Assembly: GCF_006494425.1 (NCBI RefSeq)
Contig: NZ_VHIV01000008.1
Location: forward strand, 62,001 to 126,000
Length of the DNA: 64,000 nt
Source: Bacillus dicomae
GTDB lineage: Bacteria > Bacillota > Bacilli > Bacillales > Bacillaceae_G
Direction: 5' to 3'
Every line of letters starts with the position of its first letter. Positions within the stretch are counted from its first letter, which is position 1. The notes under the pieces are model-generated. The model was not told the DNA's origin. It saw only the letters and a list, made by a program, of their open reading frames with translations, and did not search any database. Position numbers and translations under genes: made by a program. Of the stretch, positions 1 through 9,033 are shown piece by piece.

Positions 1-1273
1 ATCCGTCATTAGACATGCCACCATTAGTACCGGAAAAATTAACTACATGACTAAAGATACCTGCAGCAAATGCTCCTGTTCCAAATTGAACCATTTGAAA
101 TAACCCCATATATACTCCTGTTTCTTCTTTGGGTACTGATAACATTGCGATTTTATTTTGGGATGGCATTGTAATAACTCCTGCCAACCCAAAGAATAGA
201 AACATAAAAAGAAACAACAAGATTGAGCTTGAAAATGTTGAAATAGCTAACAAGGACATTCCGAATATTGAGAAAAATACACCTATTAATATTAATAGAC
301 GATTATCCTTTAAATCAGCTAAACGTCCCATATACCCTGAGAGCATTATCGAAATTACAGAATCAATTACTAATATCCATCCGACTTGCTCAGGAGGTAT
401 TCCATGATTTTCTCTCATATATGTTGGTATATATAATGTAATTGCATTTGCAATTAGGAATAATAAAAATACCCTAATTAATGCAGAAATAAAAATTGGA
501 TTATGAATGGCTTTTTTAGGTATTAGAGAGGTGTCATTTGTACTCTCCTTTTCAAAAAATACAAATAGCAAGATTGTTATGACAACAAAAACAGCCGCTA
601 AAAGTTTTAAGTAAATACCAACATTATCAATAAATAAAATCTGTATTGCTAATACAAGTAAAAGTAAACTTATTGAACTTTTGAAAGGTATTAGAACTTT
701 TTTTATACTCTTTTCATAATTATCCTTTTTAATAACCCATAATACGAGTAATAAAGCAATCGTACTAAAACAACTTAATACTCCAAAGATTGCCTGCCAC
801 TGAAAGTATCGCACTATGAGCCCTCCTAAAGCTGGCCCTACAAACGTTGCAACTGCAAGTACTCCCGAAAACCACCCAAATGCCCAACCTATCTTATCTT
901 CCTCAAAATTTGTTCTTATTAATAAAACCTGGGCAGGTACGATCATTGCATCTGCAATAGCTTGTAATGATTGAAATCCTAAAAATAAGTACCAATTAGT
1001 AGTAATTCCACTTAAAACGGTCGAGAGCGTAAAGAGTAATAGACCTATAATTAGAATCCTTTTTGCTCCAAATATATCAGATATTTTTCCGAAAAGAGGA
1101 ATCCCTGTTGCAAAAAAAGCAAAGAATAATATATTTCTAATTTGAAGTGTTGAAAAATTTATATCAAAAGTTTTAATGATATCTGGAAAAGCAATGGTTA
1201 ACATGGACGTGCTCATTACACTTGCAAAAGCACATAATGAAATAGTGAAAATTTTAATTTTATACGTATTCAT
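1..1273 (-). CDS. MFS drug exporter (DHA2/TetA(L)-like), 3' end outside window
   Basis: Reading leftward from an ATG at 1273 the frame stays open to the window edge (about 424 codons seen, C-terminus missing). The start is MNTYKIKIFTISLCAF and is followed by alternating hydrophobic segments. The loop GKISDIFGAKR near residues 60-70 is the MFS motif A (GxxxDxxGxRR), and VGPALGGLI further on matches motif C of drug-proton antiporters. The role is probably proton-driven efflux of a small drug across the membrane, as in the 12-14 helix DHA families; the substrate cannot be read. A GGAGAG ribosome site lies 6-11 bases before the ATG. Family assignment is good, substrate unknown. Confidence 0.85.
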   Translation of the reverse strand, partial: MNTYKIKIFTISLCAFASVMSTSMLTIAFPDIIKTFDINFSTLQIRNILFFAFFATGIPLFGKISDIFGAKRILIIGLLLFTLSTVLSGITTNWYLFLGFQSLQAIADAMIVPAQVLLIRTNFEEDKIGWAFGWFSGVLAVATFVGPALGGLIVRYFQWQAIFGVLSCFSTIALLLVLWVIKKDNYEKSIKKVLIPFKSSISLLLLVLAIQILFIDNVGIYLKLLAAVFVVITILLFVFFEKESTNDTSLIPKKAIHNPIFISALIRVFLLFLIANAITLYIPTYMRENHGIPPEQVGWILVIDSVISIMLSGYMGRLADLKDNRLLILIGVFFSIFGMSLLAISTFSSSILLFLFMFLFFGLAGVITMPSQNKIAMLSVPKEETGVYMGLFQMVQFGTGAFAAGIFSHVVNFSGTNGGMSNDG

Positions 1274-1429
1274 TAAGGATGTTCTCTCCTTCAGATGTGT
1301 TTGTTTTTAGACTTTTCTAAAAATTAACCCCGGTGAAATAGATAATAATAGATAAATAACTTATGTACAACTAGAATTTAGTATATTTTTGCCAATCCAA
1401 GTTGAGAAACTTTTTCTATGGACAAATAC

Positions 1430-1475
1430 GATCTGTTGCAAAGTTTTATAAATTAAGCTATACCTTCGAAAAAAT
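1430..1475. repeat. possible IS6-family terminal repeat relic
   Basis: The stretch CTGTTGCAAAGTTTTA resembles the terminal repeats of IS6/IS240/IS257-type elements (GGNTCTGTTGCAAAGTTT). No transposase follows, so this would be an isolated scar. The rest of 1274-1661 holds no gene that I can support. Confidence 0.3.
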
Positions 1476-1661
1476 GGCGCTACCACTAGAAATAACACTT
1501 AAAAATATCAATAAAGAGTTAAACTCTGGTTGAATTATTATACTGATTTTCGGCAATAGGTTCATTTTTCAAGTGATAGGTTAACCATGTTAGAACTCTC
1601 AATCTATTGATAAATATATCCTTGATTAAATTTATGATTTTTCAGTAAGAAATCAGTAGTA

Positions 1662-1766
1662 TCTATCAAGTTAAGAAAAACAAATACCCCAAAATGAGAA
1701 TATTGACATCTCCAGTTGAAGATTTTCTCGTTTTGGGGCATTATAAATTTTTTAAGTTAATAGGCA
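1662..1766. mobile_element. about 105-bp IS231-type end-to-end relic (MITE-like)
   Basis: The left part has TATCAAGTTAAG followed by ACCCCAAAATGAGAA. The right part is its imperfect inverse, TTCTCGTTTTGGGGCAT followed by TTAAGTTAATAGGCAT. Both match the known IS231 terminus (CATGCCCATCAACTTAAG then TGCCCCAAAACGAGAA), brought together with only about 20 bases between the inner arms. This looks like an internally deleted IS231 or a non-autonomous miniature element. The inner arms also form a strong hairpin that could stop transcription between the MFS and SLH genes. Confidence 0.6.
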
Positions 1767-1817
1767 TAGGGATAAGAGGTCATAACTTTATTTCACTTAC
1801 ATCTTTAAAAAAGTTAA

Positions 1818-2903
1818 TTATTCCATAATATTAATGTATATGCTCTTTTTATTATTTGTTTCTCCCATTGTTATTTCACGTTGGTTTTTGACAAATTTAA
1901 ATTTGTTACTTGGATTTTTAACCAATCTATCAATTTCTGCATCTAGATTTAAATCAGGATATATCATGGTAACCCATCTCTTCGTCAATTCAATGGAAAC
2001 TTTTTGATGTTCGAAGAAAATAGTAAAGTTAGGACCCTTATCATTTTTTTCTTCTAAACTTAATACTCCAGTCCCCATTTTAGCTGAATCTAAATCAATC
2101 GAAGGACCTGCCTCTGAATACTTAATATCTAAATTATATTTTGCATTCATCTCATTAATAAGAGATTGTGCTTCTTCAGATATAGATTTAACATATACTG
2201 GAACGAAGTCAACCCAAGGCTTAATAAAAGTAAAGTCATCAGTCACCATGGATTTCGGTATCCCAAGCGGCATTACTTCCGGCTTTCCTGGCTTCTCTAA
2301 TTTACGAATTGCATTATACAGAAACTGTGCATACTGATCACGAGTTACAACTTTTTTTGGCTCAAATAAATTGTCCCCTGTACCTACTGCAATTTTATTC
2401 TCTTGTAGAGCACTAATCCCCTCAGTAGCCCAATAATTTTTTTCAACATCATTAAATGTTGTAATAGATTTTGCTTTTAAATTAAATGTATTCTGTAAAA
2501 TTGCTGCCAATTGTTCACGAGTTAGAACATCATCTGGTCCAAATATATTATCTCCATATCCATTCATAAGACCCGAACTTACAACTGCATGTATTTCTTT
2601 TTCAAACATAGTACCTTTTACATCTCTAAATTGATCCTCGTAGGGTATAGCTAGATTTAATGGCTGTAGATACACATATAGCAGTCGAGCCGCTTGCCCA
2701 CGTGTGATATTATCTCCTAATCCGAACATTCCATTTCCATAACCAGCTACAATGTTTTTCTCTTTTAGATGCATGATTGCATCATAAGACCAGTGATTTG
2801 TAGGAACATCTTTAAATGTTGTGTCTGCTTGTACATTCGATAATGATGTAAATATAGTAGTAGCAAGTGTAGCTCCTACTAAAAGCGTTTTTGTTAGTTT
2901 CAT
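1818..2903 (-). CDS. secreted protein with three SLH domains
   Basis: I place the start at the ATG at 2903 (MKLTKTLLVG), which has AGGGAG 8 bases upstream; an in-frame start 8 codons further out lacks such a site. A signal peptide ends near VQA-D (about residue 27). Three S-layer homology repeats follow (FKDVPTNHWSYDAI.., FRDVKGTMFEKEIH.., FNDVEKNYWATEGI..), each with the GYG..FGP..LTR core, over residues 28-200. SLH domains anchor proteins to pyruvylated cell-wall polysaccharide. The last 150 residues are unrecognised and would be the displayed part. No enzyme motif is seen. Surface attachment is well supported; the job of the C-terminus is unknown. Confidence 0.88.
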   Translation of the reverse strand: MKLTKTLLVGATLATTIFTSLSNVQADTTFKDVPTNHWSYDAIMHLKEKNIVAGYGNGMFGLGDNITRGQAARLLYVYLQPLNLAIPYEDQFRDVKGTMFEKEIHAVVSSGLMNGYGDNIFGPDDVLTREQLAAILQNTFNLKAKSITTFNDVEKNYWATEGISALQENKIAVGTGDNLFEPKKVVTRDQYAQFLYNAIRKLEKPGKPEVMPLGIPKSMVTDDFTFIKPWVDFVPVYVKSISEEAQSLINEMNAKYNLDIKYSEAGPSIDLDSAKMGTGVLSLEEKNDKGPNFTIFFEHQKVSIELTKRWVTMIYPDLNLDAEIDRLVKNPSNKFKFVKNQREITMGETNNKKSIYINIME

Positions 2904-3220
2904 ACTGCATCTCCCTGTCTTTATCAATTATTTCTACAAATAATTCTAATTACCTTATATACCATATTTCCCAATTTATTCATATTACCATATTTTCATT
3001 TATTTTTATATTTTAATTTTGTGATTAAAATTCTATTTCACCCTTAAATCAATCTATTATTAGACCTTTTTATAAACAATAAGAATTTATTTCAAAAATA
3101 TCCTTAAAACTATATATCATTATGGTATGTGAAATTATTAATTAAACAGAATAAATATCAAAATTATAAGTTCTTGGCTATTATCCACATTTAGTTGTTT
3201 GAAAATATTATAAGAGTAGT

Positions 3221-3254
3221 AAAAGATCTCACCCTTAATAAGTTGAGATCTTTT
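3221..3254. terminator. rho-independent terminator after the MerR-like gene
   Basis: AAAAGATCTCA and TGAGATCTTTT form an 11-bp stem. On the minus strand it sits just after the stop of the gene at 3260-3859. Confidence 0.75.
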
Positions 3255-3259
3255 CAACT

Positions 3260-3859
3260 CTATGATTTCCAAAATTTCCACCAAGGATTTTTTTGCGCTT
3301 TTGCTGCTGCCACTTCTTCAAGTGTACGTTTTACATCCTGAATTCCCCTAATCACTCGCATAAGATTTTCATCTCTTTGTTCTAATCTTTTTTCTATTCT
3401 TTCTTCACGTTCCTTACGACTCTTCATATCATCTTCAATTAATTTATTCCGTTGATCTATGCGATCCCCTAGTCTCTTTTCCATTTCCATTAAGTTTGCT
3501 TGTTGCACCTTTTTGATTTCTTCTACCATAGCGCTATATTGTTGATGTAGTTGAAACTGTATATGAGAAGGCATTTGATTGCCTTCCTGAGATTCTTCCT
3601 TCTTATTGGCGATACCAAATTGTTTTATAATCATTTTAGCAGCTTTTTCTAAAGTCATTCCATCCTGCTTACTCAATTCTACTAACTTTTCAATAAGTAC
3701 AACATCAAACTCTGTATATTCTCTTCTTCCTCGACTATTCTTTTTTACCTCATAGCCTTCACGTTCAAGAACATCTGAATACTTTCTAAGTGTGCTGCCA
3801 CTCACTCCTAGACGACTATAAACCTCATTAGCAGTATATAATATCTCCATTTCTGCCAT
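3260..3859 (-). CDS. MerR-like HTH, coiled-coil DNA-binding protein with aromatic basic tail (copy 1)
   Basis: Residues 5-70 form a MerR-type winged helix ([36 protein letters not shown]). Residues 95-185 are charged and heptad-rich, predicted coiled coil. The protein ends [10 protein letters not shown], a short aromatic/basic tail. The same order (MerR-like HTH, coiled coil, amphipathic tail) is known from RacA and TubY, which bind DNA and membranes or filaments; a short DUF3967-type tail is also described in Bacillus plasmid proteins. A plasmid segregation or regulatory role is inferred only. The start follows a strong AGGAGGTGA, with an in-frame stop just upstream. A tail-less paralogue lies at 32309-32869 and the flanks are duplicated too. 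Confidence 0.75.
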   Translation of the reverse strand: MAEMEILYTANEVYSRLGVSGSTLRKYSDVLEREGYEVKKNSRGRREYTEFDVVLIEKLVELSKQDGMTLEKAAKMIIKQFGIANKKEESQEGNQMPSHIQFQLHQQYSAMVEEIKKVQQANLMEMEKRLGDRIDQRNKLIEDDMKSRKEREERIEKRLEQRDENLMRVIRGIQDVKRTLEEVAAAKAQKNPWWKFWKS

Positions 3860-4080
3860 AGCGCCACATCACCTCCTATAAGGAAAGTTCAATGAAAGCG
3901 ACCTAATACCTTTAAGAATCAATCGACGAAGCTCGTGCCGTCTTTGCTATGTTTTGTCGAAATAAGCGGATTCAAAATTAATTAAAATATATACTAGAAT
4001 TTTAGTTTACAGCAGTCCCTAATTTTCACTTCATTTCCTACGAACTCTTTTCCAAATCTACATACACATTCAATACTTTA

Positions 4081-4140
4081 TTTTTAGAAATAGGGAAAAA
4101 TCCCTATTTCTAAAAAGGGAAAAATCCCTATTTCTAAAAC
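4081..4140. repeat. tandem palindromes GAAATAGGGA/TCCCTATTTC (cluster A)
   Basis: TTTTAGAAATAGGGA, four bases, then TCCCTATTTCTAAAA make a 15-bp perfect stem at about 4082-4115. A second AGGGAAAAATCCCTATTTCTAAAA follows directly. The same half-site recurs at 4830-4885. No gene lies between 3860 and 4402. These could be back-to-back terminators, operators, or plasmid iterons. Confidence 0.6.
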
Positions 4141-4402
4141 ACTTAAATTCTTTTGAAGGTTTTCTACATTGGTGTTAAGCCATTCATTAACGCTTTAGTT
4201 ACTAAAAAAGGATTTTTCTCTCTTTTAATAAAATTTTTTCAGCGCTATCCAATAAGGCTTTTCACTACTTAATAAATAAATAAATTAATTCAATTTATCC
4301 TGACTTGAATACTTATTAAAGTTATTGGCAATATTAATAATAAATAAATCTAAAAAGACAACAATAAAAGTCAAAAGTAAATTTTATATACTCCTCTACC
4401 CT

Positions 4403-4597
4403 TTAATTCACTTTTCTATATCCATAAATTAATAGTATTAAAACCATTATAAAAATAATAGAAATACCAACAGGATAATTTACGACTGCTCTACTAATTC
4501 CTTCATGATGACTAAATACTAATAGTACTATCCATAGATACAATACATTTCCATATACGTTAACTAAGATTAAACTTAAAAATAAAACTATGTACAT
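4403..4597 (-). CDS. small two-helix membrane protein
   Basis: Starting at the ATG at 4597 gives about 64 residues, almost all hydrophobic, with two membrane segments (about 2-30 and 43-60) and a short basic end (YGYRKVN). No family is recognised. The ribosome site is weak; two TTG codons just upstream are alternative starts. It is alone between the two palindrome clusters. It could be a real small membrane protein or a chance ORF in AT-rich DNA. Confidence 0.35.
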   Translation of the reverse strand: MYIVLFLSLILVNVYGNVLYLWIVLLVFSHHEGISRAVVNYPVGISIIFIMVLILLIYGYRKVN

Positions 4598-4829
4598 CAA
4601 CAAAACTACTGGAAGAAAACTCTTCCGCTTATAGCAAAAAAGAAGCGATAGGGATTAATATAATTATCATTAATGAAATTATATTAATCTGTTAAATAGA
4701 TCCAATGTAAAAGAGAGATTCATAATTAACATATCTAAACAAAATGAAAGAAATAGTTAGGTAATCATTGTAAGAACAATAAGACTAAATACAGCTATTA
4801 AGTTTTTATACCAAGTTACACCTGATAAA

Positions 4830-4885
4830 AATAGAAATAGGGAAATATAAACATTTCTAAAAAGGGATATTTCCCTATTTCTATT
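4830..4885. repeat. 19-bp perfect inverted repeat containing GAAATAGGGA (cluster B)
   Basis: AATAGAAATAGGGAAATAT at 4830-4848 is the exact reverse complement of 4867-4885, separated by 18 bases that carry a third partial half-site. It shares its core with cluster A. The rest of 4604-5124 contains no gene that I can support. Confidence 0.65.
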
Positions 4886-5124
4886 TTATTCTTTTCTACT
4901 ATAGATTAATTCCTCTTAAATGTTTACTTGCATAAAAGTTAAATCAAAACATCCTACGATTCTTGATTTAACTGCATTTAAAAAGCTATCATTTTGAATA
5001 TAGATTAATCAAAACAATAGCTTTCTTTCATTTTCTCTTTGTTATATGTACAGAATCTCTTATTAAAAACATAAATTTAATTCTCTAGACGGAGACGCAG
5101 TTTCTCATTCTTGGTATTATTAAT

Positions 5125-6216
5125 TTAGATAAACAAAGTAAAACCATGATCCTGTTTCAAATTCTGATAATATTTCTGCTCTTCCACATTGCTTGATATA
5201 CTCCCATTAAATTGATTTACCACATGTTCTAATTCTCCTGAACTATCTAAAGAAGAATATAATTTTTTCGATAAAACAATATTTTCACTACTATTAATCA
5301 TCAAGTTTTGTATTGCAAGTAAAAACAAATCCTTTTCATCTCTCAAGTAATTTTTGTATTCCTCATCAAAAAATTCTATTATATCACTATAAACTTTTAA
5401 ATCTTTTTTTAGTAAGCCTAAAATAAAATAAGATTCTTTCTCATTTTGTGGGAATATATTTAAAAAAATAAACCCACTATCCTTGGTCATAATTCGTACT
5501 CCTTTAGTATTAATTAAAGGATCTCCTATCCCAGAACAAGCGAATTCTATTTTACCATTCAATCTATATGATCTCATTATAAAGTTTTCATTAATACTTT
5601 CTTCGAAACCTTTGTTATCCAAACCTTGTAATGCAAAGGTACTATGAAATTTCTTTTTTGTTTCCTCAAAAATTTTATCACCTCTTTTATCTCGTATTCT
5701 ATGCATGATAAGAATATTATGAATATACCCCACCTCATTTTTTCTAAAAATTTTATTTTCATATAAACCTAAAATTTCCCTGTAAAATTTTTCGTATGCT
5801 ATTTTAGACAATTTACTTTGAACATGTTGAAAAGAAAACGCCCTATAACTATATAAAAATTTTTGGATTTCAGATTCCTTATACGCGTTATTTTTCTCAA
5901 TAGGTTCAAAGATTTTATCATCATGATCTGAGCAAAAACCCCTGAAAATTGTTGCTTTTTCAGTTAATACCTCATGAAATAAATTTTCATCCTCATCAAA
6001 AACCTTATACCTCTTCTTTGGATCTAACCAAAAAATCTTATTATCTTCTGCCAGTAATTTTAAGATACCAAAATTCCAAATTGAATGTGATTTTATAGCA
6101 CGTTCATTATGATTGTCATTTAATTTATGATAACAAATACTCTCTCCTTCAATAATTTTTTTTATGGAATCTTTTAATTTTGCATTAATAATTTGTTTTT
6201 TCTTTCCTTCAAACAT
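5125..6216 (-). CDS. orphan protein with SHS and GFC..HD..F.PIE motifs
   Basis: This 363-residue soluble protein has no signal peptide or membrane span. Near the N-terminus it has ICYHKL..NERAIKSHSIWNFGIL, then KATIFRGFCSDHDDKIFEPIE at about residues 87-108. This pattern (Cys, SHS.., later A..F.GFC..HD..LF.P.E) recurs in an uncharacterised family of bacterial accessory-region proteins as I remember it. The conserved Cys/His/Asp suggest metal binding or catalysis, but no function is known to me. The start has GTGGGGA upstream. The gene is monocistronic, and low GC matches its surroundings. The protein is real; the function is open. Confidence 0.7.
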   Translation of the reverse strand: MFEGKKKQIINAKLKDSIKKIIEGESICYHKLNDNHNERAIKSHSIWNFGILKLLAEDNKIFWLDPKKRYKVFDEDENLFHEVLTEKATIFRGFCSDHDDKIFEPIEKNNAYKESEIQKFLYSYRAFSFQHVQSKLSKIAYEKFYREILGLYENKIFRKNEVGYIHNILIMHRIRDKRGDKIFEETKKKFHSTFALQGLDNKGFEESINENFIMRSYRLNGKIEFACSGIGDPLINTKGVRIMTKDSGFIFLNIFPQNEKESYFILGLLKKDLKVYSDIIEFFDEEYKNYLRDEKDLFLLAIQNLMINSSENIVLSKKLYSSLDSSGELEHVVNQFNGSISSNVEEQKYYQNLKQDHGFTLFI

Positions 6217-6417
6217 ATTATCCCCACTTCTATATTTATTTATTTTACATAATAAAATACATTATCTATGATTCATTTTTTCAAAAAAAGAAACGATATC
6301 AAAACTTACTATATAATCCTTAAACGTTAATTTTTTAAAATCCTCCCTTAGCTATTCTTATATTAAATATCTTTCTATTAAAAACATGTTAAAATACTAA
6401 AAAAGGAAGATACCTAT

Positions 6418-6606
6418 ATGCAAAATCTACAAGATAATATGTACTTACTTTTAAAAGCTCAATAGAAAGAAGTCACTCTATTTTTAAAAAGCAGTTTTCC
6501 AATTCGTGGTCAGCTCCTTGCATCAGATACATTTACCATTCTTATGGTGGTTCATGAAAAACAACAGCTCGTTTACACACAGGCTATTTCAACCATTATT
6601 AAGTAA
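6418..6606 (+). pseudogene. hfq: hfq-like gene interrupted by an amber codon
   Basis: From the ATG at 6418 (AAGGAAG upstream) the frame reads MQNLQDNMYLLLKAQ, then TAG at 6463-6465. It continues without further stops as KEVTLFLKSSFPIRGQLLAS.. and ends ..QQLVYTQAISTIIK. This is the Sm1 motif (VTLFLK..F.IRG) and Sm2 motif (YTQAIST; B. subtilis Hfq has YKHAIST) of the RNA chaperone Hfq, about 60 residues in total. B. anthracis carries a third, plasmid-borne Hfq on pXO1. The single in-frame stop makes it a pseudogene unless TAG is read through or is a sequencing error. The gene has its own terminator. Confidence 0.8.
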
Positions 6607-6616
6607 TATATATAAA

Positions 6617-6651
6617 TAAAAGACTAGCATAGCGCCATACCTAGTCTTTTT
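6617..6651 (+). terminator. terminator of the hfq-like gene
   Basis: AAAAGACTAG, loop, CTAGTCTTTTT. It directly follows the hfq-like reading frame. Confidence 0.75.
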
Positions 6652-6770
6652 ATTTTCTATAAATTGAAGCCTTATTTGATTTATATAAATTTGAATCAAC
6701 AATTTCTTTATCTATATTGAATTGTTTAAGTATAATTTTAACTACTTCCATAAGCCCAAACTTTACAATA
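6650..6770 (-). pseudogene. C-terminal remnant of a DUF2971-type protein
   Basis: Minus-strand translation gives ..EVVKIILKQFNIDKEIVDSNLYKSNK.., which aligns with the end of the intact protein at 38951-39724 (DVVKVTLEKFNIDAEVVHSDLYKIK). Everything upstream of this 35-residue tail is missing. Its stop overlaps the terminator of the hfq-like gene. Confidence 0.6.
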
Positions 6771-6788
6771 AACATTTATATTCCTGCT

Positions 6789-6818
6789 AAAAAATAGCAT
6801 CCACGTCAGTAGATGCTA
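6789..6818 (-). terminator. candidate minus-strand terminator
   Basis: TAGCATC..GATGCTA stem, followed on the minus strand by a T-run. The stretch 6821-7044 holds no gene that I can support. Confidence 0.45.
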
Positions 6819-7044
6819 CAATATGTGAAAGGAATCCTCAATGAGTATTGAAATAGGATACAAGCGAGTGAACTTATCCTACACTCCAATATATGCTTGT
6901 CCTTATCCAAAAGTGCATTTTCGTAAATATTATTTGCAAATGTCATTGTTATACACATATACAAAATAACCAACATTTATTATCTCTGGAACGTTCTTAA
7001 TATGTAATTTCTATATAATAATGAAAAACACCCCGTTTAGATAC

Positions 7045-7323
7045 TTAATGTATACTAATATTAATATTGAATAACTTTAATGCTAAACTTTCTAGAACAA
7101 TAAATATACTGGCTGAAACGGCTCTATACCCGATATTCTCTCCTGTAACATTAATAGTAATCTCCACCAAATGAGTATGTATATCATCCTTTTCCAAAAT
7201 TTTATTTTGAATTTTTTCAATTACTGCTTCACTATCCACTAATTTAAAAGTTTTCAGCAATCTCGCTTCTAATAAAATAAAATCAAAATTTTCATCTTTA
7301 ACCACATCAAATATTATCTTCAT
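7045..7323 (-). CDS. hypothetical protein, 92 aa
   Basis: The start is well placed, with GAGGAAAG a few bases before the ATG. The product alternates charged and aliphatic residues (MKIIFDVVKDENFDFILLEARLL..) and its last third (YRAVSASIFIVLESLALKLFNINISIH) is hydrophobic. No domain is recognised. It stands alone, with the next minus-strand gene 200 bases upstream behind its own terminator. Confidence 0.55.
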   Translation of the reverse strand: MKIIFDVVKDENFDFILLEARLLKTFKLVDSEAVIEKIQNKILEKDDIHTHLVEITINVTGENIGYRAVSASIFIVLESLALKLFNINISIH

Positions 7324-7472
7324 TTATCTTTCCTCATTTTTAATAATTCAAAAACTGCTTCTTTATAATTGTATATTACATTATTAAATGATTCAAAATA
7401 TATGTTTTATGTGATTACCAACCACTTTTCACACCTATAATATAGAGAACTGCAGAAACAAATTTTTTATAG

Positions 7473-7500
7473 ACAAAAAAAGACATCCTTCTAGATGTCT
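7473..7500 (-). terminator. terminator after the 2-TM protein gene
   Basis: AGACATC..GATGTCT stem with a T7 run on the minus strand, 27 bases after the stop at 7528. Confidence 0.7.
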
Positions 7501-7527
7501 CTCATACACTTATATTACTTAATAAAC

Positions 7528-7806
7528 CTACACATGTTGTTTACCTTGCACTCTTCTCTTTTTTTTCTTTAAGCGCTTGTATCTAAATTTAAATACTTGT
7601 GCAACTAACATCAAAATTATATATACAACAGTACCAAAAATTAGTTGCTCTCCAAACCATGTGTAAAGTTCGTTCTCAGCACCTGGAATTGCTTGATTAT
7701 CCGATAAATAACTCAGATCACTAATTAATCCTGCAAGACAGAGAATATAAACTAAAGTAAAAACTATTTGTAATACTACACCAAAAATATAACTATTTTT
7801 CTTCAC
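7528..7806 (-). CDS. small membrane protein, basic C-terminus
   Basis: The best start is GTG at 7806, which has AAGGAG 7 bases upstream; an ATG six codons earlier has no ribosome site. About 92 residues contain two membrane helices (IFGVVLQIVFTLVYILCLAGLI and LIFGTVVYIILMLVAQVF) and a very basic cytosolic tail (RYKRLKKKKRRVQGK). No family is recognised. Confidence 0.6.
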   Translation of the reverse strand: MKKNSYIFGVVLQIVFTLVYILCLAGLISDLSYLSDNQAIPGAENELYTWFGEQLIFGTVVYIILMLVAQVFKFRYKRLKKKKRRVQGKQHV

Positions 7807-7953
7807 TTTCGTACTCCTTAACATAGCAACGGTAAACTATAAAATAACGGAAGATACTAATTCGCTATCCCTTTTTACTCCGCTGTTAATATTTATTTAA
7901 AATGAATTTATACTAATAGGCTTTATTTACTTAAAACGCCAAATAGGGTTTTA

Positions 7954-9033
7954 TTAATATCCGATTTTTATAGTCATATCAGTTCGAATCCTGTTTAGAT
8001 AATCAATATCTTGCGACTGCAAGTTTGTATTTCTTAGTTCAATAACTTTTAACGATGGGAAGTTATTTTTATTTAAGATATATTCAATATCCTCTAATTT
8101 CTCAAAATACATATTATAAAACTCAATTTTCTCTACTTGTTTTAAATTACTTAACTTCTTTACAAAGTCCTCATCAACAAATGCTGAAATTCTTATTTCT
8201 TTTAAAGCTGGTATTTGTGCTAATGGGGAAAGTTCTACTAGATCTACTTTACTATCTTTAGGTACTGAGTAATCAATTGTAAATGAATTTAATCTTTGCG
8301 CTTTTTCTAATCCTTTTAAACTTTTAACACCAAAATCTATTGAAATATTTGTTAATCTTAAAACATCTTTTTCTGTAATATCAGTCCCATTAATACTTAA
8401 TTTATTTGAAATATGATATCTTAATGAAGAATCTTTAATAACACTATTTAATTGACTTCCATTACTATTTTCTTCTTTTTCTTTTTCATTATTGTTTTCA
8501 TTTTTTTTTGATAGAGCAATAGGTTTTTTCCGATTCAATATAATAGGCTCGGTAAGGAACAAGCGACGGTCTTGTAGACGAGTTTGTATTCGAATACTAT
8601 TTTCATCAAGATATTGAATTTTAGCCAAAGCTTCCCCATACTCCCCTTTAAAAGTAAGAAATTGTCCTGCCTCCTTAGTGGTTATTTCATAGCCAAATTT
8701 CGGAAATTTCTGCCCTTCAACGGTCACTTCTATTTCATTTTCAAAAAAGGACATATCCATTTTCTCACCGGATTCATCTCCTCTTCCTTCCCAATCCCCT
8801 ACTAGAAATTCCGTGGTTATACTCTTTTTCTTAACTGCTTTGCGATAGACTTCTTCATCAGAATATTTTTCTTTTCTATTCTCTATTACCCTTTTACTAT
8901 GATCTTCATCCGCCTTTTTCATCACTTCAAATTCATTATTTGAGATATTATTTTTATCATCCTCGAAAACTGTACATGCTCCAACACTTAGTATTGTTAG
9001 AGGTAAAATTAAAAAAATTATTTTCTTTTTCAT
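7954..9033 (-). CDS. lipoprotein with C-terminal leucine-rich repeats
   Basis: The ATG at 9033 (MKKKIIFLIL) is preceded by GGGAG at 5 bases, which favours it over an upstream TTG. A signal sequence ends in the lipobox SVGAC, so the mature protein is probably lipid-anchored at Cys 20. Residues about 75-170 resemble small beta-sandwich lipoprotein domains (FLVGDWEGRGDESGEKMDMSF). A Glu/Asn linker follows, then 4-5 leucine-rich repeats of internalin type (LKGLEKAQRLNSFTI, LSPLAQIPALKEIRI, KLSNLKQVEKIEF, NFPSLKVIELRN). LRRs bind proteins; the partner is unknown. Confidence 0.7.
   Translation of the reverse strand: MKKKIIFLILPLTILSVGACTVFEDDKNNISNNEFEVMKKADEDHSKRVIENRKEKYSDEEVYRKAVKKKSITTEFLVGDWEGRGDESGEKMDMSFFENEIEVTVEGQKFPKFGYEITTKEAGQFLTFKGEYGEALAKIQYLDENSIRIQTRLQDRRLFLTEPIILNRKKPIALSKKNENNNEKEKEENSNGSQLNSVIKDSSLRYHISNKLSINGTDITEKDVLRLTNISIDFGVKSLKGLEKAQRLNSFTIDYSVPKDSKVDLVELSPLAQIPALKEIRISAFVDEDFVKKLSNLKQVEKIEFYNMYFEKLEDIEYILNKNNFPSLKVIELRNTNLQSQDIDYLNRIRTDMTIKIGY

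Noticed and set aside
129-407. Plus-strand frame of 92 codons in the first 400 bases
   Set aside because: It is antisense to the MFS exporter, whose codons and membrane pattern are convincing.
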